From Helicoverpa zea (lineage: Eukaryota; Arthropoda; Insecta; Lepidoptera; Noctuidae): 64,000 bases of DNA. The stretch lies in assembly GCF_022581195.2 (NCBI RefSeq), contig NC_061460.1, positions 12,001,501 through 12,065,500 on the forward strand. Direction: 5' to 3'. Every line of letters begins with the position of its first letter. Within the stretch, counting starts at the first letter, position 1. The notes beneath the pieces are model-generated. The model saw only the letters and a list, made by a program, of their open reading frames with translations, ran no database searches and had not been told where the DNA came from. This document shows positions 32,936-45,929 of the stretch, piece by piece. Made by a program: the position numbers and the translations under genes.

Positions 32936-35181
32936 TCTCATTTATATCTTCATACACCATAATCTGCAAATCCCTTTAAAAGTTGAGTGAACTTTCAACC
33001 ACCTACTAACTCAAAACACCAAACTAAAACCGAGTCCACGTAACTTTAAAAAACGACTACCCCAACTCGTTCGCTTCAAAACTTCACAAATTGTTCGAAG
33101 AATTTCATTATTACACAGATAACGCGATCTATACGAGACTTTATGAAAAATGTTTATAACTAGGAAACTCGCTTATTTATACCGGGATTGTAATAAACTG
33201 GAATTTATCTGCACCAGCTTCTATAATCTGGATTTTTATTGCCCTATGCTGTAGTGGAGGTTTTACGGTGTTACCACTTGGTTATGCTTTTGAAAATCGT
33301 TTACCAAAAAAAACATCAAAGTATTTTATACAAAACTATCAATTGCTGACAAGTAAAAAGTGGTCGGTAATTTAATAGTGCTTTGTGCCAACCTGCGCAG
33401 ATATCGCGCGACTCATTTGAAGGTGTACGTTTTAGTATTTTACTGAAAATTCATGTAATTTTAACGATGCTGCGAACCTAGCTAAAGTGAAGAGACCAAA
33501 CTCTGCTATGGAAAAATCTGATTTTGAAATAAATATTTTTATACGCCTTAACTCTCAATGTAGAAGACGTTTTTGAATGTTATATTCAGTGTTTAAATTG
33601 AGAATTAATGCTAAATCAGTTATTAAACTTGTCCCATAAAATATACGCATAGGAGTTATAATAGAACATATTAAAAAAAAAAACAGTATCTCGTTTATGT
33701 CTTTTTTGCATTGTAATTTTTTCTTCCGCATCTTCACCGTACAAAATCTTCAAACTTAGAACACCCCTTTTTTCCGTCGGGGTTTTTTAACGTAACAGCG
33801 AAAAATATACTGAGCGGGTAAGCTTTCATTAAACTTTACAGATAGTTCAAACTAAACAGACGAACCTTTCAGCTTTGATCAGAAACTGCGTTCTGACGTT
33901 TTGATTAGACTGATTGGAGAAGCCTGTCTGAACTGTAGACTTATGAACTTTACGGAATTGGATAGGTTTTCTTAGATTTTAGGAGGCAGGACGCGAAAAG
34001 GAACTTATTCGTAATCAAACGCTCTGCGAATTATGGATTCTCAAAGAATCTATTTGTTGTTATTAAACTAAAGGCAAAAGCTTATAATTTCAAGGAGACA
34101 GAAGTACAGAATTCTTAAATGTGTGGCGTGTTACCGCCAAGAATGCCGATTTCTCAAAAATTACACACGCCAAATAATGTGTACATTTCGGCGCGAGTCC
34201 ACTGCTAGAATGTGTTCGCATATAAAGATTTTGGAAATGTGCAATGTCGTTTCGTATCCTGCAGTTCATAAGTCTTAGTGGATTCGATTTGAGCATTTGC
34301 AATCCTAGCCTTTTGCAGATTATGTTCTCAAGAGAAACAAAATGCTAGATATCTTTGAATAACTGAATTTAATTTAACTTAACATTGCTTCAATCTGAGT
34401 CTATACTTCCATACTAATGTCATAAAGAGGAAACTTTTTGTTTGTTTGTACCCTTGACCTAGCAAATACTGAATCAATTTGAAAAAGTCTTTCACTGTTG
34501 GAAATTAGGAGTGACATAATGTGTATCAAACTTTGTCAGTTATACACTATACTCAGAAAGTTAAAAACTGCAATTTAATACACTAATAAATCGAATCTTA
34601 AAGTCAGGATAGATGATCTTAACAACTTTAAGAATTATTATTTTAGATGATGTTTTTATATATAAAAATACTTATGTATATATTCTACCATTTTTGCATT
34701 GACCTCACCAACAGATTAATATGCCATACGGAAAAGCTATGATTTCAAAGATGGACTCCAAAATGTGAAGGCCAGTCTACATATCTTGCATTTAAAACTG
34801 CATAATGCATTAAACATATGTAAAAACGAACGTAAATTAACGCGATATTATAATAGAATTATGCATCTTATTCGTCATTATTAAAATTTTATTTTATTTT
34901 AAAATATGTATCGTAGGAACTAAAAGCTTTTTTATGTAATAATTTGTCTGTTGGGTAACAGTAAAGTTAATATTAATAAGGAAATAACGTCAATAGGGGT
35001 TGTCCTTTCTTTAATTAAAAAAACACTATCACTAATTATGAAACAAAGCCTCTCGCCGCTTTTATCTGTCTGGCTGATCGCGATAAACTTAAAAATAACT
35101 GAACGAATTTTAATGCGGTTTCTACCAATAATAAGTAAACGAGTAGGTACTAAAAAAACTCCCAATACATTCTTAGTAATA
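32936..35181. other. no gene seen; weak Lep1-like echo at 34406-34520
   Basis: CCATACTAATGTCATAAAGA and TTTGTTTGTTTGTACC at about 34410-34450 resemble the 5' part of the Lep1-like family. Elsewhere AT-rich, with unsupported short frames. Confidence 0.45.
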
Positions 35182-35320
35182 GGGTAGTCAGAAGCCAAAA
35201 AGTCTAACAACCAGTCTCACCAAGGGGTGTTGGGTTGCCCGGGTAACTGAGTCGAGGAGGTAGATAGGCCGTCACTCCTTGGACTGGAAGCCGACCCCAA
35301 CATTAGTTGGCTAATGATGA
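35182..35320 (+). mobile_element. SINE, family A, truncated
   Basis: GGTAGTCAGAAGCC, GTTGGGTTGCCCGGGTAACT and GAAGCCGACCCCAACATTAG. It has an internal deletion and a short degenerate tail. Confidence 0.8.
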
Positions 35321-36547
35321 ATATAGTTTTTAAATAAATAATAGTTTGGTTTTATGCATTTATCCCGCTATGGCCACGTGTCGTGAGCGCTCACCACATT
35401 AATTATGTCCACTGTAAAATAATGGTCAGAAGTTTCTGTTAATACAACTTCACAAATGGCCCCCCCCCCTTTTAAATCGCTTTTTGCTCGAACGTTTTCA
35501 TTAAAATGTCAATGAAAATTGCTATTTTAGTGAACCATTATTGCTTTTTCATGGGATATCGTCAAAACGATGCGGTTCTTTTGATGAATCGGTATATTTT
35601 TAATCGATTCCTGTGTAATAGTGTTTTCGATACATTGAATTCGAATTTTGGCGCGTGAGAGCAATTTGGGCAATTGTTCTTTCATTTGTTTTTTTGTTTT
35701 CCAATTACGCGTGGGTAATTTATTGACGTTTCAGATTTTGTAAACTATTATTTGAGTGGTATATATTTTGTTAAATTGTACGGACGTTTTTTGGCTGATA
35801 TCATGGATTTTGGTCTGTTCTGGCACCGTATTTGGGTTATTTATAAAGGATTTTTTGTGTATACAATGGACGGAGAAACCTTTCGTTGGTTGGTTGGTGG
35901 TACTTTAAAGAATGTTTAAAATTTCGATTTAGGTGAAGCTGTCTAATACGCATTCAAATCGGTTTATCAATTTAAGAGATACGGTGCGACAGAAAGACAT
36001 AGTGGTTATTTATTTCCTCTCATACCTGTCTTTACTTCGCGGGTTAAAGAGCAGAAACTACATATTATTGGCAATACTGCACCCACCTTTACAGTGGAAG
36101 GTAAGATCATAAATTAATTCTTGTATACCATGAATTATAGGTAGCCATATCATGTTAATATCTCGCTAAACTAGATCGTAATAGTCCTTAACAGTTTAAT
36201 ATCATGCTAGCATTATGTTGTGATATTATATCTTCATGCAACTGTGCGTCTTCATTTGCTGGTGGGAAATTGGTGTTGAAAGGTTTTACTAGTGTTGTAA
36301 ATCAATTTAAATGTAGTAAAATGCTGTTGTATTAATTAAGTTAACTTGTATTATTTCTATAAGTTTAAGTAGTCTGGATATAGCGTAAGATTTAAGTTTT
36401 TTAATTTTTCTAAGGACTGCTGCAACTTCGAGTCCTAACATATAGGTCTAGATTAGGGCTTTATGTTGAAAAAAAAAATCCCTTTCTTTTATCTGAGAAG
36501 TCATTTGCCGGTCCTTGTCTAAAATCACGATAGCGCAAGGATCACGA
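35321..36547. other. AT-rich sequence, no gene seen
   Basis: Contains a C10 run at about 35461-35470. No repeat or exon recognised. Confidence 0.5.
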
Positions 36548-36692
36548 GGCTGCAGGATTGTTAGCGCGAGTTACCACGGCTCTGATGTTAATGGGCTTAA
36601 AAACAGACATGGTGGATTTTGGTAGTTCAGTAAGAGTCTGACACTACCTCATTTTGCACCCACAGCGGGAGCGGTCATTTCATTGTATCCCA
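36548..36692 (+). mobile_element. degraded SINE-like repeat, family C
   Basis: GAGGCTGCAGGATTGTTAGC, GAGTTACCACGGCTCTG, AGTAAGAGTCTGACACT and CACAGCGGGAGCGGTCATTT match 4416-4570 with many changes. Confidence 0.65.
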
Positions 36693-37056
36693 CCAGAAAA
36701 AGAAATATATGGGGTCATACCACTAACGTAGTTAATATTATCGAGATCGTAATAAAAAAGTTGGGGCCACATACTAGATTAGTATTACGTGATTACGGTA
36801 ACATGAAAATCTAATATCAGCAGTATAATATACACTTAAGACAACAGTAATTCTTCAATACAGCTTCTCTATTGACCTAGCAATCGAAGTCATGTCAATT
36901 TATGACCGTTATAGAAATATTATGTTCCCCATAGTTCTAGGAAGGCTATATTAGTATTAGTGCAACATTGTAACTCAGTATAGTGCATATTTTTACCTGG
37001 TAGGGAAAGGCCGTGATCTAGATGTGGTACATTTTAATATTGCATAATTGGCTAGT
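36693..37056. other. no gene seen
   Basis: Nothing recognised. Confidence 0.45.
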
Positions 37057-37428
37057 TAAGAACAGAAGTGATCCAAGTAACATTTTTGTCAAAATGGAGC
37101 TAAGTCGATTTTTTGAACTTTTGAGTATGAAGTGAGGTTGTGCAAAAGTAATCCAAGTGCTATTCAGTACTTTTTCAAACAAACTCTTTTATGTTACATT
37201 TCTGTATTTCAACAAATATTGCTATTTTCTACAATTAAATCAATATTTTTATCAAAATTGCATTTACTAAAGAAAAACAGCTATGAAAGTTTGAGTTATG
37301 TTTATATCTATCAAATAACAAACATATTTTAAATCATGTGCTCAACATAATTATGATATTCATAAAAACGCATTTCTATGAATATCTCAACTTTAAAAAA
37401 ATGCTACTTGGATTACTTCTGTTCTTAC
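37057..37428. mobile_element. TIR MITE (TAAGAACAGAAGT family)
   Basis: TTAAGAACAGAAGTGATCC and, in reverse, GTAAGAACAGAAGTAATCC form 30-bp inverted ends. CTAG is found on both sides, possibly a target duplication. The interior is AT-rich. Confidence 0.7.
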
Positions 37429-38233
37429 CTAGTCAATTATGTTTTAAAATAGTACTAAACCGTACAACAGATATTTAAGCCCTTAGATCACAGCTTGAAC
37501 TGTTGTCCAATAGTTGACGATGGATAGTTTTGTTTGAAAGTAATCTTGAATGAGTCCTAACAAAGTTTTGGTCGACCGACACCTAATCGTTATAATGTGC
37601 GCAGTTGGCAGTATACTCTTCTATATTTGATAAAAAGACTATTTGATCGGTGAACTAAAAGTCTGCTGTCAAAACGCTTGATTCTTTCAACGCAAACTTT
37701 AATTACCAACAATTTGCATGTGATGCTTATTAACGTATATCCGCAATACAAATTGGCTGTCTCTAATTTACCAGATGACAGAAAATAGATGGGACAAACA
37801 CAGTAGGTACCTACATACAAGATCTTTCCCTAAGAATACAGTGTAAGACTGACCTCCTTGGGAGCCTGCCAATTGGAGCGAGTGGCTTGACTTGCAGGAT
37901 GAGGTCATGCATTTGGATTTTGAACTACAGAGGTATGGAGTTTGTGAGAGAAAGAAATATGATGGATAGTATCCGGGGTTTTTGCTGAACATTACTTGGA
38001 ACGGTACCTATTATCAAAATTGATGTCATACAAAATTATGAGTATGCGGCAAACAAATATGTTATGGAAATGTCAATATAAATGTCAATAGAGTTACATA
38101 ATCAGATTAGGAACAATAATATAACAAAACAAAGAGAGATCGTTTGTTTGTTAAGCTTTCGCAGTACGCTTATCATCTCAATTGAATTGCCAAATCATGA
38201 CCAACAATGTAGAGGTATAACGAAATAAGATAA
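37429..38233. other. unassigned; slightly GC-richer block at 37840-37990
   Basis: GAGCCTGCCAATTGGAGCGA and neighbouring sequence stand out from the AT background. A 74-codon minus frame covers it, but no family was recognised. Confidence 0.35.
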
Positions 38234-38530
38234 AGGGTCTCTGAAAAGCTGGAGTTGGATCTGGATACTATACAGCTTAAACTGCAAGAAAATGCTGCAA
38301 AACTGAACTTCCCTTCTGTGCTTAAATTCCCTACAATTTTCCACATACCAGGACACAATTTTCCGTCACCTAATCACACACAGCTTGAACCAGACCAACC
38401 CGCAGCCTTCAACTAGTTCAATCCACTAGGTATTAAGCTCAGGGAAAGTGCGGACATCGGGGATCGCAACCTGTTAGAAAGCACAAACACCACGCATGAT
38501 GCCTTTTTAAGTAGTAACGAGGTGGACTGA
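38234..38530 (+). pseudogene. interrupted reading frame, unrecognised
   Basis: A plus-strand frame runs 60 sense codons (RVSEKLELDLDTIQLKLQ, then NFPSVLKFPTIFHIPGHNFP, then LEPDQPAAFN). It meets a single TAG at 38414 and continues 37 codons in the same frame (FNPLGIKLRESADIGDRNLL to SSNEVD) to TGA. The composition looks protein-like throughout and the codons are not repeat-derived. A TAA precedes the frame, so the start is missing or spliced. It may be a decayed host gene, an old transposon ORF, or an exon with readthrough. No homologue could be named. Confidence 0.4.
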
Positions 38531-39035
38531 GATGCTGGTGACAGTGTAAAGTATGGATATATAGTTATTGAGGGCTTAATAGTTGCTTTAAATACTGAGG
38601 TGGGAGAGAAATATTGTAAACTTAAAGTTCTCTTAGAGCTTTGAGGTATGAAAGTTTCTATAGAGATGACGGCAAGTTTAGTGACGGATGAGTGCTAATT
38701 TTAGCATACTTTTCAGTAAATAATTTAATTTTGAGATCTATTTTACAGTTAAGGTTGTTAATGTTAATGTTATCTCTTGTAAGATTTTAATCTTCATTTT
38801 ATTTCGGAAATCCAGAACGGGATATAAATTGTCATTTAGTGTAATCGCAGTTTACAACCTACCCCGCGATTTATCTTAGCCTTAGGTTGAAAGTTATTTA
38901 CCTAGCTATATATTGTTTTGCCCCTACTAAGCGAGTCAGTTTAATAAACTAAGTATGTACTTACAGTCAGACACCCATATTGTGGAAAGGCATGTAAACT
39001 TAGTGGGTCCTGACAGTCATTTGAACATTTTGAAC
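38531..39035. other. AT-rich sequence, no gene seen
   Basis: Nothing recognised. Confidence 0.5.
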
Positions 39036-39112
39036 ATCGTTATGGGTAGTCAGAAGCCAGAAACTCTGACCCCAGCTATCCTACTTCAACCCAACCTTGG
39101 CAACCTGATACC
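39036..39112 (+). mobile_element. SINE, family A, fragment
   Basis: CGTTATGGGTAGTCAGAAGC and the following words match the middle of the family. The 3' tail is missing. Confidence 0.65.
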
Positions 39113-40637
39113 AGATAGTCTGTCAATAACAATAAATAACAAAAACAGAGCGATTCGTCGCCATTTTGTAGGGATGCGTCATTCTCACACGATTGGTCGC
39201 CGATAACACGACACTGCTACAAACTACAACACTATACTCTGGACGCGTATTGCGCACGACAGCAGTCTATTTTATGGAGTTTACTTACTGGGAATTGTTC
39301 GAGAACTTTCTGAATAATTTGCTCCAATGATCCAATTAATTTGGTGTATATTTAAGAAGAAAATAATTTATTAAAAGGGAACTGGTTAAACTCATAACTG
39401 ATTGAAATAAAGCTGATAAATCAGCACTTTTCGAACGTCAAAAACAAAAGTCAGTTCCCAAAACGCCCACCCTTCGTCTCTTCCTATGTGTTTTTACTGG
39501 GAAGGAGAAGTGGTGCAACAAACTCCCCAGTAAAGAAAGCTTATGTTTGAGGCTAACCAGCATATTGCATCTAAACATTTTGTGATCAAAAGGTATATAA
39601 CATGCAGGTAAATACATAAATAACCTGGAACCAAAAAAAGCGGAAAGAAATTAAAATAATGAAAATCTATAACAATTACGCTGCCCCATCACCAAAGACC
39701 ATAACATCCAAACTTGCCCAACTGCAATGTCAACCTTAAGACTATGTAAATAGGGTATAATTTCGGTTGTGCTTAGTCTGTAATGTAAATAAATTAATAC
39801 AAAACGTTCAGAACAATACTGGGCGTAAATCTTTGGGTAACAATACACCATAAATTGTCAATTGAATGGTATTAGCGTGTCGGAATCGAAATTAGCGAGG
39901 GCGGAACAAGCCCATAATGTATGGGATTTACACCCAATAGGCAATAAACGGAATATAGAAGAATAGGCCTGTAGTGAAAATTGTAGGTACGTAACCACTC
40001 AGGGTGGGAATCAAGTTAAGCTGTGATTGCGGCATGTGAATGGATGGGTTACCATTTTGAAAAGGTGCATAATAATAGACATATTGGAATGCAGAGAGGA
40101 TTCAATATTGATCGTCAAAAACATAAGACAAGCAATCGAGACATCAATTACAAACATTGAAGAATTGAGACCCTCCTCCTCCTTTTTGAAAAATCGGTTA
40201 AAAATATATATAAAAATAGTTCGTTTTTGTCAACTACAAACCACGAAGTGTGCTCATAACAAAGCCTAAGAGTGAACTAAATGCTATCTGGTCTAAAAAA
40301 ATCGTAAATAAAAAAAAAATCTCTAAATAATAAGAGAGTGCAAGTGAAAGGAAAATGTATGTAAATCGACAGACGTCATATAGTAAAAGCCATTAAATAT
40401 TAAACGAGACATAAGTATGAGGAAATACTTCTTGTAACGACTTTCTTTGATATATGATTGCTTAGTATCGTTTATCATAAAGCTGAACAAAAAGTGGTAC
40501 CTACAGTAATAATAAGGGCTGGTTTTGCTCATTAAGTAGGAATGTTGAAGGCTGGAGAAAATAATTCTAGACCTCCTAGGCTTGTCTGATGTACATACAT
40601 CATAATGAAATACTATGTAGTAATATCTATGTATTAC
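39113..40637. other. no gene seen; transposon-like tail at 40150-40205
   Basis: GAATTGAGACCCTCCTCCTC followed by AAATCGGTTAAAAA is a phrase common at ends of lepidopteran repeats. A CpG-containing stretch at 39155-39275 has no exon signals. Confidence 0.4.
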
Positions 40638-40860
40638 TAGCTTCTGCCTGGGACTTCGTCTCTTTGGCTTTTGATGAGTGCCTAAATAAAAGTTACGTGT
40701 ATATTTTTACGAGCAGTTCCTGCGGTTCCACTTACATTTTGAGAAAACTACTCATAATACATGGATAAAAAGTAGCCTTAGTTCTTTGTCGATAAATGGA
40801 CTATCTAACACCGAAAAAATATTTCAAATATTTATGGCAATCATGAGTAGATACATAGGA
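40638..40860 (-). mobile_element. Lep1/Helitron-like element
   Basis: In reverse: CTAGCTTCTGCCTGGGACTT, GGATAAAAAGTAGCCTTAG and GACTATCTAACACCGAAAAA. Diverged, with the 5' end lost. Confidence 0.6.
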
Positions 40861-42007
40861 TATTATAAAATGTAAAAGTAGATACATACATGATACCATG
40901 TTAGGGCACAGCAACTCACCCAAACTTGCCCAATTTCTTGAGGACAAACAAACAAACTCTTTAACTTTATAGCATAAGTAGAGATAAAATGAATACCTTT
41001 CCTAAACTGCAATATAAAAACTTGTCTGCAGTGCTATCAGTCTAAGTAATGAAGGTGTATGTTTTGGCAAGGTTCCCGCGATGGATCACAGTTCGCGTTG
41101 CACCTACATTGAAAAGCACACTGCATGTCTCACTGTCGCTTTGTAAGTGCAGGTTAAACGGGTAACAGCAGTGGTGGGGTGGAAAAATGTGATATTACCT
41201 ACTTGTAAAAGAAACTTCTGTTTAGGTGAGCTGATAGATACGTATGTATTATACTTAGCGATTTAGGTGAGCATAGATACCTATAGTACCTAGTGATAAA
41301 TTTTTAATAATTAAAAGTAATTTTGATGTTCGAGTTAGAGCAAACAACACACAATAGACTAAGTTGTCATTAGATAGTTGTCTCGATGTCTGGTTGACAG
41401 TTTATTTTGAACGTCAACTAAATTTTTTGTTTTACTTGATAGTTGTAATGTGCGCTCTATCAATCATCTCTACTTATAATGAGTTATGAGCCTAATCCAC
41501 AATTATTATTCTGTGCCTAATCAAACTACTAAAATATTGCGATGTACGGGAGCTGAAAATTCCAGCAGTTCTATCAGTTCACAGGCTAAAATCACAGTTG
41601 CTATAGAAGTGTACAAATTAGCTTAGTTAACGTAAATGTTAAAGTAACTGTCAGTAAGCAGGTCTTTTAAGCAAGTGACACTGAAAACAGTATCTAAACA
41701 TGTCTTTAATCCAGGGTTCGATTACACGTAACTAAACATCCGTTTCACAGCCAACATTAATTGTATAACGCTTCACATTGAAATTAACCGGTGTTTATAG
41801 AATTAACTGCTGTTATTTGCCGGTTCATCAGTTTTAATCGGTCGTTAGTGGTGGTTCTACCCGTTAGACGAGCATTCCAGACATACTTTACATAAGTATA
41901 TGCATCAATGCGTGACTTCTTAGTTTACAAAGATCTTTCTTGAAGAACATGAGAATCTTTTAGGTAATCAAATAAACTATACTCTAACAAGAAAATGTGT
42001 GTTTTCA
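40861..42007. other. AT-rich sequence, no gene seen
   Basis: Nothing recognised. Confidence 0.5.
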
Positions 42008-42205
42008 TCATCATCACAGCTATAGGAGTCCACTGCTGAAGTTACACCTGGCTCATTTTGTTTTCAAAAAGGCCATTTGGAAGCAGCCTTCATCCAGCGC
42101 CTACTCGCGATCTTTGGCAGATCACCTTTGGCATTCCTGTCTTCCACGTTTGCCAGTCCACGTCAAGCTCGAGAACTTTTCAATCTCTAACCAAAACCAT
42201 TTAGA
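42008..42205 (-). pseudogene. decayed RTE-like LINE C-terminus
   Basis: On the minus strand it reads KVLELDVDWQTWKTG, then frame-shifted RRWMKAASKWP, then a CAGCAGTGGACTCC (QQWT) box and a TGATGATGATGA tail. Order and spacing match the end of RTE-type LINE ORF2 (KVLEW...RWM-AA...QQWTS-G-stop). Several stops and frame changes make it non-functional. Confidence 0.7.
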
Positions 42206-42830
42206 CATTGAATAGTTCTCATCACAGTAAATATTATTTTCACGTGATCACGATCCAAAGTCTAATTTTTGATGTTATAATGTGCTGAAAGTCAAAATTT
42301 TGTGAGGACTAAATGAACGAAAACTCAAGAAGAAAAATTCACTCATAACTAAATACCCAAATACCTGTGTTATTTGTGTAGTATTAGGTACATTTACATA
42401 AGAAACAATATCGTAAATACATAACCTTTTTTGTATCAAATCGGTTAAAAGCCTATTTAATACTAATATAGTTTGTGTAAACGGATCTCATATTCAAATT
42501 TTATCATTTTAAAATGGATTTAACTGTAAAAGATTTATAGGCAAACGGTAACTGATATTAGTTAGATTTTATGTTTTAATTATCATAAAATAAACATTTC
42601 GATGATCGCGTACGTAAGTATTTGTAATAACTTGAGTTATTTTAAGTTCATAGACCTATTTTTGGAGATATATGATATGAGTTCTAGTTTTACACATTTA
42701 TACTTGTACAATGTACAGACTTCTTGGTCAATCCTCATTTCTTTCTTTTTTATTTTTCCTGCCATGACGGGTTTCGCTTTTGTTTTTTTTCTTCTGACTG
42801 TCAAAACATTGGTATCACCCGCGGTTCGTC
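42206..42830. other. AT-rich sequence, no gene seen
   Basis: Nothing recognised. Confidence 0.45.
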
Positions 42831-42900
42831 GTGCGATTAAAAAACTATGAAAAGCCCTTGCTAGAAGTGCTGATCGTTAGTGCCTGTATCACCCGGACTC

Positions 42901-43007
42901 ATGGAAAGACATTACGAAGCAAGTGCGGAGGAAGTGGCCCGCTGGCCGGCCGGCATCGAGTGCCCCATCCTTGGCAGATTCTTTCCCGTCCACTTCCCTG
43001 TTCCCAG
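42901..43007 (+). CDS. possible plus-strand coding exon with strong donor
   Basis: A GC-rich block in AT-rich DNA ends at a perfect donor, TTCCCAG|GTAAGT (exon end 43007). From ATG at 42901 one frame reads MERHYEASAEEVARWPAG, then IECPILGRFFPVHFPVP, 35 codons and phase 2, with an in-frame TGA upstream at 42871. The other two plus frames are also open across the block, so the frame is not settled. It could also be a non-coding first exon of a plus-strand transcript embedded in the gene A intron. No following exon could be matched with confidence, and the product is not recognised. Confidence 0.35.
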
Positions 43008-43119
43008 GTAAGTTTGTCTTTTCCACTCATACTGAGAGTCACGGGGTTTCAACGGGGACTTCAATGGAGATTGCAATAATGCCAGTAACTTCTCCAGCGA
43101 GTACTGACCAATACTGATA

Positions 43120-44235
43120 TTTATAAAGCTTTGTTTGTGTGGTTCGTTTGTTGGAACGCTTTAATCTCGGTAATCACTGAACCAGTTAAATAATATGTCA
43201 ATTTTACATAGCCTATTGATCAAGTAAAGGCATAGGCTATTTTTTACTTAAGTGCCTGAATCAAGTCCCAGGGAGTGTAGATAAGAAAAAGTAAGCTGAT
43301 AGAAAAGACATTTTCTATTAAAGCTAAGACTTGATCTATTACTATATAACTTAGTAGGTATAGCTGCTCATGATATAACACAACCAAAGCAACACAGTAA
43401 AGAGTTAACACTTCTCTAAAGACCGAGGAAGTCACAAAGTATTCGAATAACTACAATACTACAAATACAAAGAAAGTAATTGTATCAACATCGTGAGAAC
43501 GACAATAAACGTGATATTTAGTAAACAAAAGCAAAGTAAAATAATTCAAGTCGTGGGATTTGTTTATTATCGTCAATGACCGGATTATGTCCATCAAAGT
43601 TTCCTTTAGCGTGGATTTTTTGTTGGGTATTGCTTCCCGCGGTTGGTCCGTCGATGGGTTGTTGCAAAATAAGGTATTTACAGTTCAAATTGCTTTTCGT
43701 GGTGTTGTACATAAGTTGAAATTGTTATATTTATTAACCAGCTTCCGCTGAAGGTTTCGCCCGCGTGCCGGGGGACTGTTTCGTGCTGGATCAAGAGTAG
43801 CATACAGCTTTTTCAATAAATTGGCTATCAAAAATTGCTATTTTTAAGAGTTGGACAAGTGATTCCTGGAGTTAATCTTATTCAGGCAAACCTTTCAGCT
43901 TTATTAGCTCAAATAGATTATAACTTTACGGGGAAATACGGGAAATCTAAAAGACTTCCTTTAAACTTGACAACCGATAAACTAACCGTAATCAGAATAC
44001 CTACTTAATTCGGTACGAAGATCATAAAGTAATAACTTCTGTAATATCTAAATGTACAAAAAAAAGTCGTGGTAGTTACACTACTTATAACTCAAGAATG
44101 GCTGAACCGTTTAAGCTGAAAATTAGAGGGAAGGTAGGACCAGGGAAAAGGATATACTATAAACTTGTCACCATTCAGCTACGGGAAACAGTTACATCTT
44201 GACTCAGGTGAAACCGCAGGCGGAAGCTACTTTAG
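43120..44235. repeat. region of degraded Lep1/Helitron-like fragments
   Basis: Three weak pieces: 43120-43250 plus (TTATAAAGCTTTGTTTGTG and an AGGCATAGGCTATTTTTTAC word), 43738-43870 minus (CAGCTTCCGCTGAAGGTTTC) and 44020-44233 plus (ending ACCGCAGGCGGAAGCTAC). A 60-codon frame open on both strands at 43520-43750 has no other support. Confidence 0.5.
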
Positions 44236-44275
44236 TATAAAGTATGTAGCAAAATAACCTTAAAATTTCTTAAGG

Positions 44276-44508
44276 TTATAGTTCGGCCATTCAGAGAATG
44301 CGTTCCTGACACGTCGCGATTGAACTGACGACGTAATAACATTCATTGATTATTGATATAATAATGTTGTTTTAATGCTCCTCAATTGTTAAAACGGTAA
44401 ACAACCAGCAAAAATATTTTTATCGTAACTGCAACGCCATTGCAAAGTTACGTCGTCAGTTCAATCGCGACGTGTCAGGAACGCATTCTCTGAATGGCCG
44501 AACTATAA
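44276..44508. mobile_element. MITE with 61-bp perfect TIRs
   Basis: The arms run from TTATAGTTCGGCCATTCAGA to ACTGACGACGTAA and match without a mismatch over 61 bp. TA at both borders fits a Tc1/mariner-type target. The spacer of about 110 bp is AT-rich. Identical arms point to a recent insertion. Confidence 0.85.
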
Positions 44509-44875
44509 TAGGACACAGAAATAAATATAAACCATTTATCATAATTCTTATCACCAAAGAAAGCTTTCCCTAACATCAAACGTTAAATACAATAGAACTA
44601 TCAAGGTGAAAACAATTATATTTAATTCTCTATTATTTCGACTGTTTACTTAATGATCATGAGGCCATTTTGTTTCTCACATGGCTGTCACTTTCAAGTT
44701 TTTATGGGCTGGTGACGGTTTTTAATATGGAACCCAGATTTCCGAACATTTATTAAAGTAGTTGGACGAATATAAATATTACTTACTACTTTTCTTCTTA
44801 CGACTTCGAATTCCAGATCCAAATCTAACTATGTTCAGCCGTTTTACCGTAAATATAAAAAAACTTAAACTAACA
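44509..44875. other. no gene seen
   Basis: Nothing recognised. Confidence 0.45.
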
Positions 44876-45040
44876 TGCCATTTTCCCCCGGTTTCACTCT
44901 CATCCCGTGGGAACTACGGCCCGTACTGAATTAAAATTATCTAATAGACTGTCCTACTCGGGAAGAGTGTATCTTTCTAACAGTGAAATTTATTTTTCAA
45001 ATCAGTTCAGTAGTTTCGGAGCCCTTAGGGTACAAACAAA
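44876..45040 (+). repeat. dispersed repeat fragment
   Basis: GCCATTTTCCCCCGGTTTCA, TACTCGGGAAGAGTGTATC and TCAGTTCAGTAGTTTCGGAG match the copy at 8806-8935 and resemble the Lep1-like 3' half. Confidence 0.5.
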
Positions 45041-45929
45041 CAAAAAAAATGTTGCCTCTTTATATAAAGACATATCTTTGTATAGATACAGATTTGCTTG
45101 AAGACTAGTGTCCAGTCAATTTCTGTCTAGAAAATTACACAAAAGATGAATTTCAACCATCAACGATAAAATAGAGAAACGTATACATTTGTAGAAACCA
45201 AGCAATTACCACGTGATCTATTATGAACGGTACATTAGAGTGCGTACACACTAGACATGCAAATTATCCTACATGGTCACTGTACCTTGGTAATGTACCT
45301 ACTAATAACATAAAATATGGTAATGTTTGAATATCATCTGAATATAGTTTTGAATAAAATGTTACTTATTTGAATGAAAATGTAATGCCATTTTGTTGGG
45401 AACGGCTGAATCAATTTGGGTAAAACTCGTTACATTTCTGTTAGTTCGGCTAAGGTTAGATACTCAGAATTAATTTATATAAACAAAAAAGGCCAGTGGC
45501 CAGCTGCATTTGTTTGTACAACTTCCTTGGGTCATAAAAAAAATATATAAAAAAATATATATATATATTTTCATCATCTTGCTATTGAACGAAAACTTTA
45601 CTTAAAAAAACTTAGATTAACAAAATATACAAAACGAGCTATACTGGATCTAAGTATGTAAAACGCTTTCTTCATCGCCACAAAAACGATAAAAATTACC
45701 CAACACAGAATTTCCATTGATTAAATACTAATGACAGCAAAAACTTTATCATTACCGCGCGACAGCTAACATAATCATTTAATAATAATAATCATATGCA
45801 AGAAACTGCAATCACGTCTGATATACCGACAACTAAGTATATATTATATTGCTGTACATATAAAGATAGATAGCAAATATCTTGTCAAGTTGATAAATAC
45901 AAGCTTCTTGCCACGGCTTTCTAAGAAAT
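45041..45929. other. no gene seen; TA microsatellite at 45540-45572
   Basis: AT-rich, with a short (TA)n run. Nothing else recognised. Confidence 0.5.

Noticed and set aside
43520..43751. Exon-like frame with an acceptor (TTTCCTTTAG) and 60-odd codons
   Set aside because: Both strands are open across it, the donor is weak, and its phase match to the 43007 donor is within chance.
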